Shown here: positions 46,612 through 57,605 of the stretch, in pieces
Position numbering within the stretch: the first letter of the stretch is position 1
How the letters are laid out: each line of letters begins with the position of its first letter
Origin: Telopea speciosissima
Lineage: Eukaryota; Streptophyta; Magnoliopsida; Proteales; Proteaceae
Assembly (NCBI RefSeq): GCF_018873765.1
Contig: NC_057918.1
Span: 65,226,871 to 65,290,870 of the forward strand
Length of the DNA stretch: 64,000 nt
Direction: 5' to 3'
Position numbers and translations under genes: made by a program
Notes under the pieces: generated by a model
Told to the model about the DNA's origin: nothing
The model's database searches: none
The model's input: the letters and a program-made list of their open reading frames with translations, nothing else

Positions 46612-48560
46612 CTAATCATTTGTTTGTTCATTAGTATGTGTAGGGATAGGTTCAGGTTGTCTAGGCTTTTGAATTTTTCTTTTTAAAATTGCTAATTCTG
46701 TTTTGATGGTTTTGATTTCTTGTTTAAGATCAGCAGTTGTGATTTCAAGGTTGCGGACTTTTGTGGAAGTGCCAGTCTGAGGAATTGATTTTGGCTTGTC
46801 AAACTTTTTAAATATTTTGTTCAAGTCATAGGTTTGGGTATGACTAGAGTGGGCTTTGAGAGTTTCTTTCATTTGCTCAAAGTATTCCTTTTGCAAAACA
46901 GGGTCTTCTAACTTATCAATATAACCTAACATAGGATTAAGAGAAGGTTTGGTATGATTTGTACTGATCATGTTTATACTCTTGATTTCATCACAAGACT
47001 TACCAACAATGCAGTTTAAGCATTGACAAGGGGTGAAGTCAGAGTTGGCTTCAGAAAATTCTGCCGAAGAGGAAGACCTCTGGATTTGGTTAACTTGGTC
47101 ATCGCTCGAGGTTTGTTCAGAATCTGTTTGAGCTAGTAAGTTGAATATTTGGGTCTTTTGTTCTTCACTGATTTGGAGAGAGTTGACCTTGTCAGCGAAG
47201 CGGCAAAACTTGGCAATATGGCCTGGTTTGCCACATTTAAAACAACCACTTTTAGGGTTTTGTTTGTTTGATTGGTAGGGTTTCTTGAAAGGTCTTTTAG
47301 TGAAGTTGTTTTTATTAGGCTTGTTATAGAACGTGTGTCTCGTGGGTTTTTTTTTGAACTTGTTGTATTTTTTATATTTGTGGACTTTCCGATGTTTATG
47401 TTTAGGTGTTGAAGAAGGAGGTTTAAGGATGCCAAATCCAAATTGTTCACAAAAACTTCCTAATTCATGTTTGAATTTCTTGTTGTCCTCCTTGATTTGT
47501 TTGCTAAGTCTAATATCAGTGAAGATGGCTAAGCCTTTTTCATGCACAATGTTGATTAATTGACCATACGTTAGTTGGTCATACGGGATTTGATTGTTGT
47601 GTTCTTTTCTAAGCCTTTGTTTTATTTTTTCAAATAGGAGGATGGGAAGGCCAGTTAAGAACTTCTCCTTCCAAAAAGGAAGATTTGCATCTTCTCTGGT
47701 CAGAACTTTGGTTAGAAATGTGTCCTTATACCATTTAAAGTCCTGCAGTTTTCTGTACTTTAAGTTAGTGAGTTGTTCAGAGGTTCTATCATTAAGTCTT
47801 GAAGGGTCTCCTAGGAAGTAATGGGCAATGCTGAAGATAAGTGTAGAAACAACATCTTCAACAGGTTGTTGGTCTTGATCGAGGATAAGAATTCCATCCT
47901 CAGTAGTCTATACTGAAGAGAGAAAATCATCTTTCTGGTTATTGGTGAGGACATTGTCCCACCATCCTTTTAATTGACCTATGAAGCCAGAGATAATTAA
48001 CTCGGTAACTGCACAGTCAGAAACAGTCTTGATGCAGTAAGCATTACTCACCATTGTCATTTCTTGGAGTTTGTTAACAATGTTGTATTCAGATATACCA
48101 TCTATGTTCTATTCATAGATGTTACCAATTTGGTAGGAGGCTTGGCTAAACTGCCCTCGAGCTTCAATTTGGAGGTCGGGGAAGGTAGGTCTTGGGTAAA
48201 AGCTTGTTACTTATTGGTAGTTGTTGATAGCTTGTATTTGTTCATGGGTATCTTGATGAAGATCATCACTTGAGTCCGATAAGGACTCAAAATCATAATC
48301 ATGTTTGATTGTACCAACTTGTTTAGACACTGAAGCCTGTGAAGACTTCTGTGGTGTCTCAAGTATAACTAAGGATTGGAGTCTTGATTCAATTTCTTGT
48401 AGCATTGACTTGTTTAATTCTCTTGAGTGTGTAGGCTTTATGGTAAATGGTTTGAAGATTGGTGGTGGTTTAGTTTTACTGGACTCTGGTTTGCTTGAAA
48501 GGGCAACTTCAGGTGGTTTAGGTTGGACAAGGCATTCAATTCTAGAGAGTTGTTCGCCAA
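46612..48560 (-). pseudogene. Pararetroviral coat protein region with zinc knuckle
   Basis: The capsid core is recognisable at about 47820-47560 (FWKEKFLTGLPILLFEKI and a following QLTYGQLIN). A 311-codon frame (47547-46612) carries a basic stretch and a CX2CX4HX4C zinc knuckle, CFKCGKPGHIAKFC, at residues 102-115, the nucleic-acid-binding motif of caulimovirid coat proteins. A Cys-rich patch (CQCLNCIVGKSC) and a C-terminal coiled-coil-like segment follow. An in-frame TAG near 47910 and frame changes upstream break the gene. Confidence 0.8.
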
Positions 48561-48573
48561 TTATTTGTAGATA

Positions 48574-50119
48574 CTAATTAGTGAAGTTTGTTTGTTCAAT
48601 TATTCTTTTTGATCCATCAAAGACTCCTTCCGTTAATTTGAACAAAGAAGCAATGACGTCGGTTTCTTTAATCTGCAACTTGAGGCTTTCCATAGGTGGA
48701 TGGATTGCTTCAGTTGTGTGATTAGTGTCATTAATCCAGGTCTTATGTGTGGTTTTTTGAACAAAGATACTCCCTTGGTAGGGGTAATCAATGTCATGTT
48801 TTGAGGTATAGACTTCAAGCCAAGGGAAGAAAAGAATACTGCTTTTCATGGCTGTCATCTTAGCATACCATTCAACTTTGATTTTTGTTCGTTCTTCTGC
48901 AAAAATATTGGCAAAAAACCAATCTCTTTTTTCTTGATTTCTAGGATGCATAAAATCTTCTCTAAGAAGTGGCTTATTAATTTGGTATTCTTCTTCTTCT
49001 TCAGCTCTTATCATAAGAAAAGAAACAGTTGGGTTTAAAGGAGGTCTCATTTCTGTGTTGGTAGGGAAGTCAGGAGAAGAGGTAGACTCATTAACTGAAT
49101 CTTGATCTTCAGTGGTATAGACTCCATGGGTCACATTTTCATGTGTCCGAACTCCAGATAAACCTTGTTGAAAGGAACTCGTGGATTCTCCTAAAGAAGA
49201 AGGGATACTAAAGCAAGATGCTCTGCTTGGTTCTAGGAGCTTACTTAGTTCAGAGGGTCTACTTGGTGTAGAAACCCTACTGGATTGTGAGACTTGTTTA
49301 TTTTTTCGGTCGAACCGAATGGTAACAAGACCATCCATATCCTGAGTTATTGATTCTAAAACTCTGTTATCGATTTGAGGAAAGGGAGTTCTTGTTTGTA
49401 GTTTCCAACTCTCTAAAAATTTGATATCTTTCCAATGAGTGGTTCTGGGATAGATTGTTCTTGCATGAGCAAAATCAGCCTGTATAAAGACTGTATGCCC
49501 TTTTTGCGATCTTTTCAGTGCTCTGGGTTTGATAGTAGTCATGGCCTTGTACTGGATCCTATGCATAATAGCTATAGGAATCGAACCTTGTTTCATATTA
49601 TATCCATGGGACTTGAGGTTTATGGTAAGTGCATCTAAAAGGTTCTTGTCACGCAGAGAGATACTCATGTCAGGATAGACATCAAAGTATACAGGTCCAT
49701 AACAAAGACTTGTTTCAATGGCTCCTAATAAGGAATCATCGAAGTTAAGGAACCGTTGGTCTCTTAGGGCTAAGAGCATGGACGTGTTAAGTCCTTCTCT
49801 GTGTAGGGTCTTAATGGCCACTTGAACTAATCCGATATGGATATAGTTAAAATCTTTCTGGAGCTTGATCAGGGCTTTTGGGTCTAAAAGTCTTATTTCC
49901 TCAACAACTTGTGAAGAGGCAAAAGTCTGTTCAACAGTTTTGATAGTCTCAGTGAGACTACGCAGGTCTTGTTTGTTTGTAAACATTCTTGGTAGGAACC
50001 TTGGGGAGGTTCCAATTCTGGAGCTTGGTTTCTATTTGTTCATCATAACTGATAACACTACTGTTGGAATCAGACTCTTCAAATGATGCCGAAGGCATTG
50101 TCCTCCGTAATATACTCAT
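48574..50119 (-). pseudogene. Pararetroviral movement protein region
   Basis: The longest surviving viral frame is 49986-48574 (470 codons, minus). Its first half resembles the 30K-type movement proteins of Caulimoviridae, with VEEIRLLDPKALIKLQKDFN, LVQVAIKTLHREGLNTSMLL and SLLGAIETSLCYGPVYFDVY. In infecting relatives such proteins enlarge plasmodesmata for cell-to-cell spread. The second half is polar and Ser-rich and probably links to the coat protein. An upstream ATG at 50119 opens a short frame that is out of phase with this one near 49985, so there is a frameshift near the N-terminus, and the frame closes at 48574. Old, nonfunctional copy. Confidence 0.8.
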
Positions 50120-50337
50120 GTTTACCAGTTCTATCTCCCCTAAAAGAATTGCATTCTATCTGGGTAATAGAAGATAGAAGGAAATTCCAGTAATCGACCG
50201 ATAATTTCAAGGACTTACACCCATCTGCCCTCCAACACGGTCCTGTGCAGGAATCCTAACCCTATCCGCTCCCAGAGTTCAAATGTATTCTAAAAAAGGA
50301 GACAGCGCCGCATAACACAAGCCTATTATTTCAAGCA

Positions 50338-50352
50338 CTGGCTCTGTACCAA
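50338..50352 (-). other. Primer-binding site (tRNA-Met type) of the pararetrovirus
   Basis: The minus strand reads TTGGTACAGAGCCAGTG, one base short of the initiator tRNA-Met complement consensus used by Caulimoviridae. It lies about 220 nt upstream of the first viral ATG. Confidence 0.7.
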
Positions 50353-50353
50353 T

Positions 50354-50399
50354 TCTCTGGAAATTTGATATCTTTCCAATGGTAACAAGACCATCCATA
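50354..50399. repeat. Rearranged scrap of the viral movement-protein region
   Basis: Plus-strand AAATTTGATATCTTTCCAAT here equals 49418-49436, and it runs directly into GGTAACAAGACCATCCATAT, which equals 49321-49340. The two pieces are about 80 bp apart and in the opposite order within the virus. This places a joined duplication just outside the primer site. Confidence 0.85.
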
Positions 50400-51402
50400 T
50401 ATATAAATTTTTTTTTATTGCATCAAAAAAAATGTGACTTGCCTTGACTAAGTTTGACAAGGCTGAGTCACCAGGTTTTTCTAAAAGACGAGTCAAGTAA
50501 AAAAAACCTGATTTTCCAACTATGGTTTTGAATATATTAAATTTTTTTGGTAAATGGAACATATTAAAATTCAAACTTTAGTAAAAAATGATAATAAAAG
50601 ACCTAAATTCCAACCCCGATACATTGAAGTACCTAAACCAAAATACTGAACAATAATAAATTTTTACCTTTTTAGTATATCACATTTCTTTTTCAACTTG
50701 GATAAATTTTATCATTTCGCATGGATATTGACAACTCTTGAAAATGATGTAATGATAAGTTATTTTGATTTTTTTAGATAATACAAAAACAATAGACCAG
50801 GTTTCCCTCCACTCATGATGAATGAAATCCCATTCACCGAGGGGCGGGAAGGGGTATCGGGTGGTATTTTGGAACATAATAAAACCCTAGGAGGGGTTTG
50901 TGACCCTGGGACGATGGGTGAACTGTCCTCTATGGGTGGACGGAAACTAAGTCAAAAACAATTATAAAAAAGCTCTTGGTTGTTACCTTCCCCACCCCTA
51001 AAATATATATATATATATAAAAGCTCCCAATTCCAAAAAAAAAAAATTTATAAAATAGGTTAACCCTTCTCGTTCATCATATTCTCAAATCAAACCCTTC
51101 TCATGGTTTTAAATATCACTATTTGTATATGCCTTAGTCGGTATATCTCAATACCATTATGTATTGGCTGTATCAGGCTATATCGGATTGTTTTACCTTC
51201 ACTTTTAACAAAAATATCGATTTTTAGTCAAATTTACCCTTATTAAGAACCATTCAATCGATAAATCGGCCCATATGACCAATCCAATAATGTTATTTGA
51301 AGCCATGCTCAAACTTTGTAAAAAAATTATTTCTATTTTTACCAAAACTTTACCATATGAGAAAAAATTTATTATCAAGAAAATAAAAAAAAAATTATGT
51401 AA
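50400..51402. other. Intergenic, no gene seen
   Basis: A/T-rich, with a CATGGTTTTAAATATC start near 51101 that resembles a broken CATGGTTCTAAG-family element. Confidence 0.4.
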
Positions 51403-51411
51403 ATAAATTAA

Positions 51412-51551
51412 GGGAGAAAGCATGTTACTTGGGCGTATACAAAAATGCCACACCCCCATGAAAAGGTAGAATTTTTCTGATCACGCAATCGTTTCGCCCA
51501 CACTGGTGTTTAGGCGCAGGCACAGCGTATCCTAGTACCGTTCTCTATCTC
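51412..51551. mobile_element. MITE, TGGTCGCG family, diverged copy
   Basis: GGGAGAAAGCATGTTACTTG at the left and AGTACCGTTCTCTATCTC at the right, with GCCACACCCCCATGAAAAGG in the interior as in 60522-60711. A/T-rich flanks are similar but not an exact duplication. Confidence 0.55.
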
Positions 51552-51560
51552 AATAAATAA

Positions 51561-53727
51561 ATTCAAAATTGTTTACATCAACCACTCATTGATGGCGTGT
51601 GCTTTAATGTTGGTGGCCGTGATCTGGCCTCCTTGTAGCAGAGATAACAACAGAAAACAGTGGAGCAGCTGTCTCCAAACAGTGGTACTCAAACAGGTCC
51701 CACACCTTCAAACCTCCTATTCTCCTCTCGGGTTATTCCCTACCGGGTACAGTTCATACAGTTTCTCTCATAGATGGTGGAAATGACTATCTTATTCTTT
51801 GCAAACACACTGCTCGGGTGAGGTCTAACCCCTCGTATTAGAGGCACTAGGGAGCTGTAGCAGGCAAGGAACCTGAGAGGATAATTTTTCATAATATACC
51901 CTTGATACTTTACTAGGTAAAGAGAAGAGAAGATATGGGTTGCAGTTAGTAGCGGTATTAAAAGCTGGCCTACATTGACAAGCTCGACTAGAACCAATTG
52001 GTTGTAACCCAAAACTGAACCGACCGGTTAGTCAATGGTTTAGTGTCGGATCTAGATTGATTATGATTGGATGTTCACAAAGCTTAATTGGTTGTAACCC
52101 GATGGGCGCTCAACTAGGACAGATCGAGATCGATTATAAATTGCATGTTTATAGCTCGATTAGCCCATTTATAGCTTGATTAACTTGTTTATGGCCAGTT
52201 TACAACCCGGTTATAGTTTGATTAGCTTGTTTACCACATGTTTACAACCCATTTTTCGCTTGATTAGCCGGTTTATAGCTTGATCAACTCGTTTATGGCC
52301 TGTTTACAACATATTTTTAGCCCAATTAACTCGACCCCAATTATGGAACGATAACAAACCAATTAAATATAAACGTGTTCATACCTAACCTATGAGACTC
52401 GATTAACTAAACGATGCAATAATGGTGCTAGACCTTAAATTGGTGGGGATTAATTAGGTCATTCTAAAGTTGATCGAGATTGACCGATTGACAACCTTAG
52501 CAATTGGAATGTTGATATGGTATGTCATGTACTTTTTGAGGACAGTTTTCCTTCATCCACGACAAACAAGGTATTCCTAGTGGAGATTAATGGGATGGGT
52601 TATGGGTATCTATTATAAGTAAGTATAAGGTATTTTCAACTTTTAACTAGTAAGGAAATAATAATGGTGATCAAAATCGTGCATTTTTCCTTCTCCCATG
52701 GCGGAGGAAAATTTTCTACTAAATTAATTGCATCAGGCCTTGGAATAATCATAATTCCTTATTTAAAAAGAAAGGCGCTAGCATATAATGGAATCTCTAC
52801 ACTTCAACCAATGGGAGAATAGGGGGAAGCATTGCTTGGTTTGTGAAGTAGATGGGCCACATGTCAAGGAAGAGAGTGTGTGTGTGTCTAGAAGATTTGA
52901 GATTTTGAAATGAAAAACAAAAAATAAAAAAAAAAGTGAGGTTTCATAAGGGTGTTAACCGGTTTACAAAGGGTATACCGTCATGTTAGGTTTGGTGCAG
53001 AGTAAAAATGTGAAATAGACAAAATTGATACCAAATCATTTACTAAACAATTTCAAATTGTGAAAATTGTGAAAACCGGTTTCGGTTTCACAATTTGAAA
53101 TGATTTTTAATTGTTTTAATCAAAATGTCATTTTTTTTTTAATTTTGTTTTGTATATTATAAACTATGTAATTTATATTATGAGAAAAGGCTTGATACAC
53201 CGTCGGTGTACCATAAGTTAGTGTCCACTGTGTCTATCTCTCTCTTCCCCCTTTAAAATGACTCTTACCCCTCCTATATGATATCCCATCCCGCACCCAC
53301 ATTGGTGAGACCCACTAGTTTACCGCACACAAGTGGTGTGCCTATCCCTCACCCTTATGTTATATATACACTCTCTCTCATCCACATTTTATATTATAAA
53401 CTATGTAGTTTTATTATTGTTTTTATAAGAATAAACTATAGTTTACATTATATATAATCTCTTTTTTCAACCAATGCAATATATATTATATAGGAAAAAA
53501 AATGTTGCTTGGTCATGTGGTTTTTGCATCCAGACACAAGAACACGCGAATTACCAAGTAGTCCCAATAAAAAATACCATGCCCCTCCATGTGCTCTCAA
53601 TGGTCACCTCACTGGTGTAGGAGCTACAAGACCAAACAGTGATCTCTTGCCTATTCTATACTCTCTCTCGCCTACTTGCTTTTACATATTTTATACATTA
53701 TAATGTGATACAAATTTTCATTTCTAA
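51561..53727. other. Intergenic, no gene seen
   Basis: Includes a repetitive GATTAGC/TTTATAGC-type stretch at 52140-52330 and several degraded short-element ends. No gene recognised. Confidence 0.4.
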
Positions 53728-53736
53728 TATTATTAT

Positions 53737-53874
53737 GGTAGAATGTTCTTTGTGCCACAATGCAGGCTGTGCCCAGGTACATGGGCCTGCCATTAAGGGG
53801 GGCATGGTGATCATTGCGCCCACCCCCCATGTGCCTTGGTGCAGCCTCCATTGCGGCACATAGAACAACGCCCC
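53737..53874. mobile_element. Foldback MITE (GTGCCGCAG family)
   Basis: A 138-bp element, GGTAGAATGTTCTTTGTGCC to GGCACATAGAACAACGCCCC. Flanks TATTATTAT (53728-53736) and TTTTATTAT (53875-53883) match at 8 of 9. Confidence 0.85.
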
Positions 53875-53883
53875 TTTTATTAT

Positions 53884-54500
53884 ATACATTCACTTATATA
53901 ATTGGTTTAAACGATTTATCGTCAATTTAAATAATTGAAAGCGTTACCAAACCATTTATTAAACTGTTTGATTTTTTAAACTAAAGCCGTATAAGATTTG
54001 TTGATTTTGGTTCGAACGGTTGGGTTTGGTTTATTACACGATTCGGGTTTGGTTTTGATTCAGTGAAAAGGGTCAAAAGAAAACCGCTTCGGGAAAATGG
54101 AAACCCACCCGGTAAAGAAGAGGAAATCCTCTGCGACGTAATGGTCGGGGATAACATTGCAGAATGCAGACCATCCAAGTGAGAAGAAAAAGCATCTTTC
54201 AAGGATAGATTGATTATATTCCCAAAATGCCCTTTGATGCATTTTATCCTTACCGTAATTGGCCTCGTAGTGATAATCACTGTGTGCTCTGTGGTATCCT
54301 CTGATCTCAAGGGAAGAATTACACTTTCCTTTCAGTTCCTCTCAACCAAACCCTAACCTAAGTTCCTCCGACCACCCTCCTCTGTGGTCGGCCTCTGCCG
54401 CCGGTACTGTTGAACGCCGGCGCAGTCTAAGAGTTCGATGTTGCAAGTTGCAACTCCCTTAGCCTCTGCAGAGGTGTTTTACAATTTGTAGTTTCTTCAG
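53884..54500. other. Intergenic, upstream of the FRS pseudogene
   Basis: No gene seen. GC rises toward 54360-54420, consistent with an old promoter or 5' UTR. ATGTCGGACCATTTTCAG/GTCAGT at about 54514 could be a remnant first exon with splice donor. Confidence 0.4.
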
Positions 54501-54621
54501 AAACGCCACTCTCGATGTCGGACCATTTTCAGGTCAGTTTGCTTTTCTTGTCTAAAATTCACTTTCCCTTCTTAAAATTCGAAAATAATGTAGTTCCTAT
54601 TAGCAATCTAGTATTCAAATT

Positions 54622-54694
54622 GCCCGTCTAGCTCAGTTGGTAGAGCGCAAGGCTCTTAACCTTGTGGTCGTGGGTTCGAGCCCCACGGTGGGCG
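54622..54694 (+). tRNA. tRNA-Lys(CTT)
   Basis: A 73-nt cloverleaf. The acceptor strands GCCCGTC and GGTGGGC pair with two G-U wobbles; D-arm CTCAGTTGGTAGAG; anticodon stem CAAGG/CCTTG with loop CTCTTAA and anticodon CTT at 54655-54657; T-arm GTGGGTTCGAGCCCCAC. CCA is not encoded, as usual in nuclear genes. Internal A and B boxes are intact, so it is probably functional. It lies just upstream of the FRS pseudogene on the same strand. Confidence 0.96.
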
Positions 54695-54945
54695 AAATAT
54701 AATTATCAATTGAAAGAGAATTAACACGCATAATTGCCTTTTATGATTTTGAGAAGTTTATTAATGGATTGGATGACAGAGAATTCACAGTTTTAAGTGC
54801 TTTTCATTGCTTGGTATTTTCTGAGAATAGCTCAAAGACTTCATGGGTGGACTGATTTCTACTTCCTGTTACCACTATCTGATGAAAACTTAAAAATCAA
54901 AAATTTCTAGCCATTGTTGTTGTTGATGGGACAATAGTGCCTAAT

Positions 54946-55238
54946 GTTCCCATGGAAGATAAAGCTAAGAGAGTTGGGCTAACAGAGTCAAATAGCTTCA
55001 TGGAGCTATCAGAGTATAATGCTCCCATGGAAGATACATCTGAGAAACATGGACTAACAGAGTCTAATGCTGCCATGGAGTTAACAGAGAAAAATTTTTC
55101 CTTAAAAGATGCAACCAAGAAAGATGAACTAATAGAATCTAATGTTTGCTTAGAAGATACAAGTACAAAGTTGGGTTAACAAAGTCAAATGTTCACATGG
55201 AAAATACAGCCAAGAAAGTTGGACTAATGGAGTCAAAT
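54946..55238 (+). repeat. 48-bp tandem repeat in the FRS pseudogene
   Basis: Five units: 54946-55020 (75 bp), 55021-55095 (75), 55096-55143 (48), 55144-55190 (47) and 55191-55238 (48). The core reads like GTTCCCATGGAAGATACAGC and then GTTGGACTAACAGAGTCAAA. The first two carry a 27-bp extension. One base is missing in unit 4, which shifts the frame and gives a stop. Confidence 0.85.
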
Positions 55239-57069
55239 GTTCCTATATTGGAAATCAAATAATGCTTGGAAGACAGAGTATTGGAAGTTGGCATGGAATT
55301 TGAATCAGAAGAGCAAGCATATGATTTCTAAAGGATGCAGTTAGAAAATCTTTTCTTCTTTTACGCGATACAGCTTGATATGTTTGATCAGATAACCAAC
55401 ATTTTTCGAACAGATGCAAAGATGGTTGTTGATTATGATTGCTTTGGTGACATGGTCTGCTTTAATACGACTGATAGTACTAATACCTTCAATTGGTCAT
55501 TTGCATTATTTACTGGAGTCAATCATCATAAACAAACTGTGATCTTTGGTGCTGCACTACTTTATGATGAAACAACTGAATCTTTCAAATGGTTGTTTGA
55601 GACTTTCATTGAGGCGATGTTTAAGAAAATGCTAAAGACAATTTTGACAGATCAAGGTGAAGCTATGGCTGAGGCAATAGCAGTGGTGTTGCGAGAGACA
55701 TATCATCATATTTGTGTATGGCAGATTTATCAGAATGCCCGCGTTCACTGCCTTACCGCTGGGTATGGTGGTTCTAAATCTTTGGACAAAGATTTCAGCA
55801 ATTGTATATTTGAGCATGAAAAGGAGGAAGATTTTATCCAAGCATGGGAGAGCATGCTGGACAAATAAGGTCTTAGGGGAAACACATGGTTACAAAAGTT
55901 GTTTGAAGAAAAGGAGAAATGGGCTTTGGCTTATGGAAGACTTGCATTTTGTGCAGACATGAAAAATACACAGTTGGGTGAAAGTATGGATAGTAGACTA
56001 AGGAATCGCCTGAATCGTGAGTCTGATATCTTGCGATTTTTCCAGCATTTTGAAAGGTTACTGGTGGAGCAACATTGTGCAGAACTAAAATCTAGTTATG
56101 GGATGAGCCAAAGTACAGCAAGGTTGTTGATACCAGTGAAGATGTTAAAGCAGGCAGAGGATGTTTACACACCAGCCATATTTGAAATGTTCAAAGCAGA
56201 GTTTGTAAAATGCTTAGATTATGTTGTTAACTTGTTTAGTGAGGTTGGGCCGGTAACCAAGTATAAATTACTGTAGATGGAAAACCTCGTGAATATTTTG
56301 TTACTTATAATTCTTCAGATGCTACAATTTTTTGCAGTTGTAGGAAATTTGAGTTTGTAGGGATCTTGTGTAGTCAAGCCCTCAAGGTACTTGATCATAG
56401 AAATGTGAAAGTGGTTCCACCTCGATACATCTTAAAGAGATGGACAAAAGATACTAAGTTTGGAACTGTAAAAGATGTTAGTACCTCTGAAATACAACTT
56501 GACCCTAAGTTTGATTAATTGAGGCGTTATAAAGAACTTTGTCATAACATTGCTACTATAGCTGCAAGGGCAGCTGAAACTGAAGAAGCATTTGCATTTG
56601 CTGCATTCTATATAAATAAGATGTTGCAAGGCGTTGAAGGAATTCTGAGAAAAATATACAGCAACATTGCAAAATTTTGTGAAAGGGAATATACAGAAAA
56701 CTTATGGGTTGAAAGTATAGATTCTTCTTCTGAACATGTAGAAAGTTTACTCAACCAGATTAGGTGTTAGAAAGATAGCAGCGGGGTAGACGATGCTAGC
56801 TTTGTAAGTCATGATGGCAGCAACAGATGGAGGATTTCTGATGGTGCAAAATCTACAAAAGTGAAGGGAAATAAAAGAAAGGGGGAAGGCGAGCATGGCA
56901 GACGTGGGACTAGTGGCACTGAAGGAGGCTCCAGGAGTAAACAATCTCCGAATTTGCCTCCTGTACCTAGTAACATTCCCAATAATTCATGTTCTCCCCA
57001 AGCATACCATCCAATTCGAGCTCCTTCATCGGCTATGTTCAATCAGGTTTCCCTCGCGTTCCTAGGTTA
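54946..57069 (+). pseudogene. FAR1-related sequence (FRS) pseudogene, MULE-derived
   Basis: After the tandem repeat, VGMEFESEEQAYDF matches the start of an FAR1 DNA-binding domain, but the sequence jumps at 55330 (TAA) to LENLFFFYAIQLD, a motif from just before the transposase-like core. Most of the zinc-chelating FAR1 domain is therefore deleted. The core (MVVDYDCFGDMVCFNTTD, FNWSFALFTGVNHHKQTVIF, ILTDQGEAMAEAIAVVL) runs to a TAA at 55866-55868 and resumes in the same frame (MFEEKEKWALAYGR). A frameshift near 56265 precedes the SWIM zinc finger (IFCSCRKFEFVGILCSQALK). Another stop follows at 56517-56519. FRS proteins are transcription factors domesticated from MULE transposases, known from phytochrome A signalling. 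This copy cannot make one. Confidence 0.85.
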
Positions 57070-57505
57070 ATTTCTTCAGATATTTCAATAATTTTTATGT
57101 GAAAAGTGTTGGTCAAAGGTGATATCCTTACCTCCTAGCTTATATCAAGACTCCATCTAGCAGCTCTCACTTTGTCTAGGTAATGAACAAAGCTTGAATA
57201 TTTCAGTAGTTTTATTATTTAATTTGTGCAAAAAATCCCATTGCTAATTTTGTGAAGATTCTTCATGAGCATCAGTAAGTGGTATTGGCAGACTCCTCAT
57301 TGCTCAATGAGGGGATGGAGAGGAAGAGCAAATGCTAGCCACAAAAACCAGCCCCGATGAGAGGAAGGAAAATGTGAGTCTTCTTTACTTTTGTTGGTGT
57401 TGCCATTTTTTTTGTTTTTGGTCCCTTCACTTTGTGCTGTCTTCCAACATTCATAGGATTCTCTTCTACTCGGTAATTAGGCCACATAGTAATTCATTTA
57501 TTCTT
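57070..57505. other. Downstream of the FRS pseudogene, no gene seen
   Basis: A/T-rich; no coding signal recognised. Confidence 0.4.
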
Positions 57506-57508
57506 CTG

Positions 57509-57605
57509 GAAACAGCCTCTCTGCGAAGTGGGGGTAAGGTTGCGTACATTATGACCTTCCCCAGACCCTGCAGTGGCAGGAGCCTTGTGCACTGGGTGCA
57601 CCCTT
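57509..57605 (+). mobile_element. SINE 3' part (Au-SINE type)
   Basis: GGAAACAGCCTCTCTGCG, GGGGTAAGGTTGCGTACATT, CTTCCCCAGACCCTGCAGTG and GGAGCCTTGTGCACTGGGTG follow the order of a very common plant SINE 3' region. The tRNA-related 5' half is not recognised. Confidence 0.75.

Larger units (their letters stand above)
42420..50352 (-). mobile_element. Endogenous pararetrovirus (Caulimoviridae, petuvirus-like), near unit length, decayed
   Basis: In minus-strand order: tRNA-Met-like primer site (50352-50338), movement protein, coat protein with zinc knuckle, aspartic protease, reverse transcriptase, RNase H, a C-terminal module, then a TATA promoter and leader. This single-polyprotein order without LTRs fits the Petuvirus-like group of Caulimoviridae better than a gypsy element. 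The total of about 7.9 kb is near one genome length. Many in-frame stops and frameshifts (near 49985, 47910, 46365, 45210 and 45063) show it cannot be expressed intact. The left limit is approximate. Confidence 0.85.

Noticed and set aside
47333-48577. Plus-strand reading frames of 65-90 codons in the viral region
   Set aside because: They are antisense shadows of the coat-protein region.
42420-50352. Interpretation as a Ty3/gypsy retrotransposon
   Set aside because: No LTRs flank it, a 30K-type movement protein region is present, and the reverse transcriptase/RNase H motifs are of caulimovirid type.
56809-57042. 77-codon minus-strand frame
   Set aside because: Antisense of the Pro/Ser-rich FRS pseudogene C-terminus.
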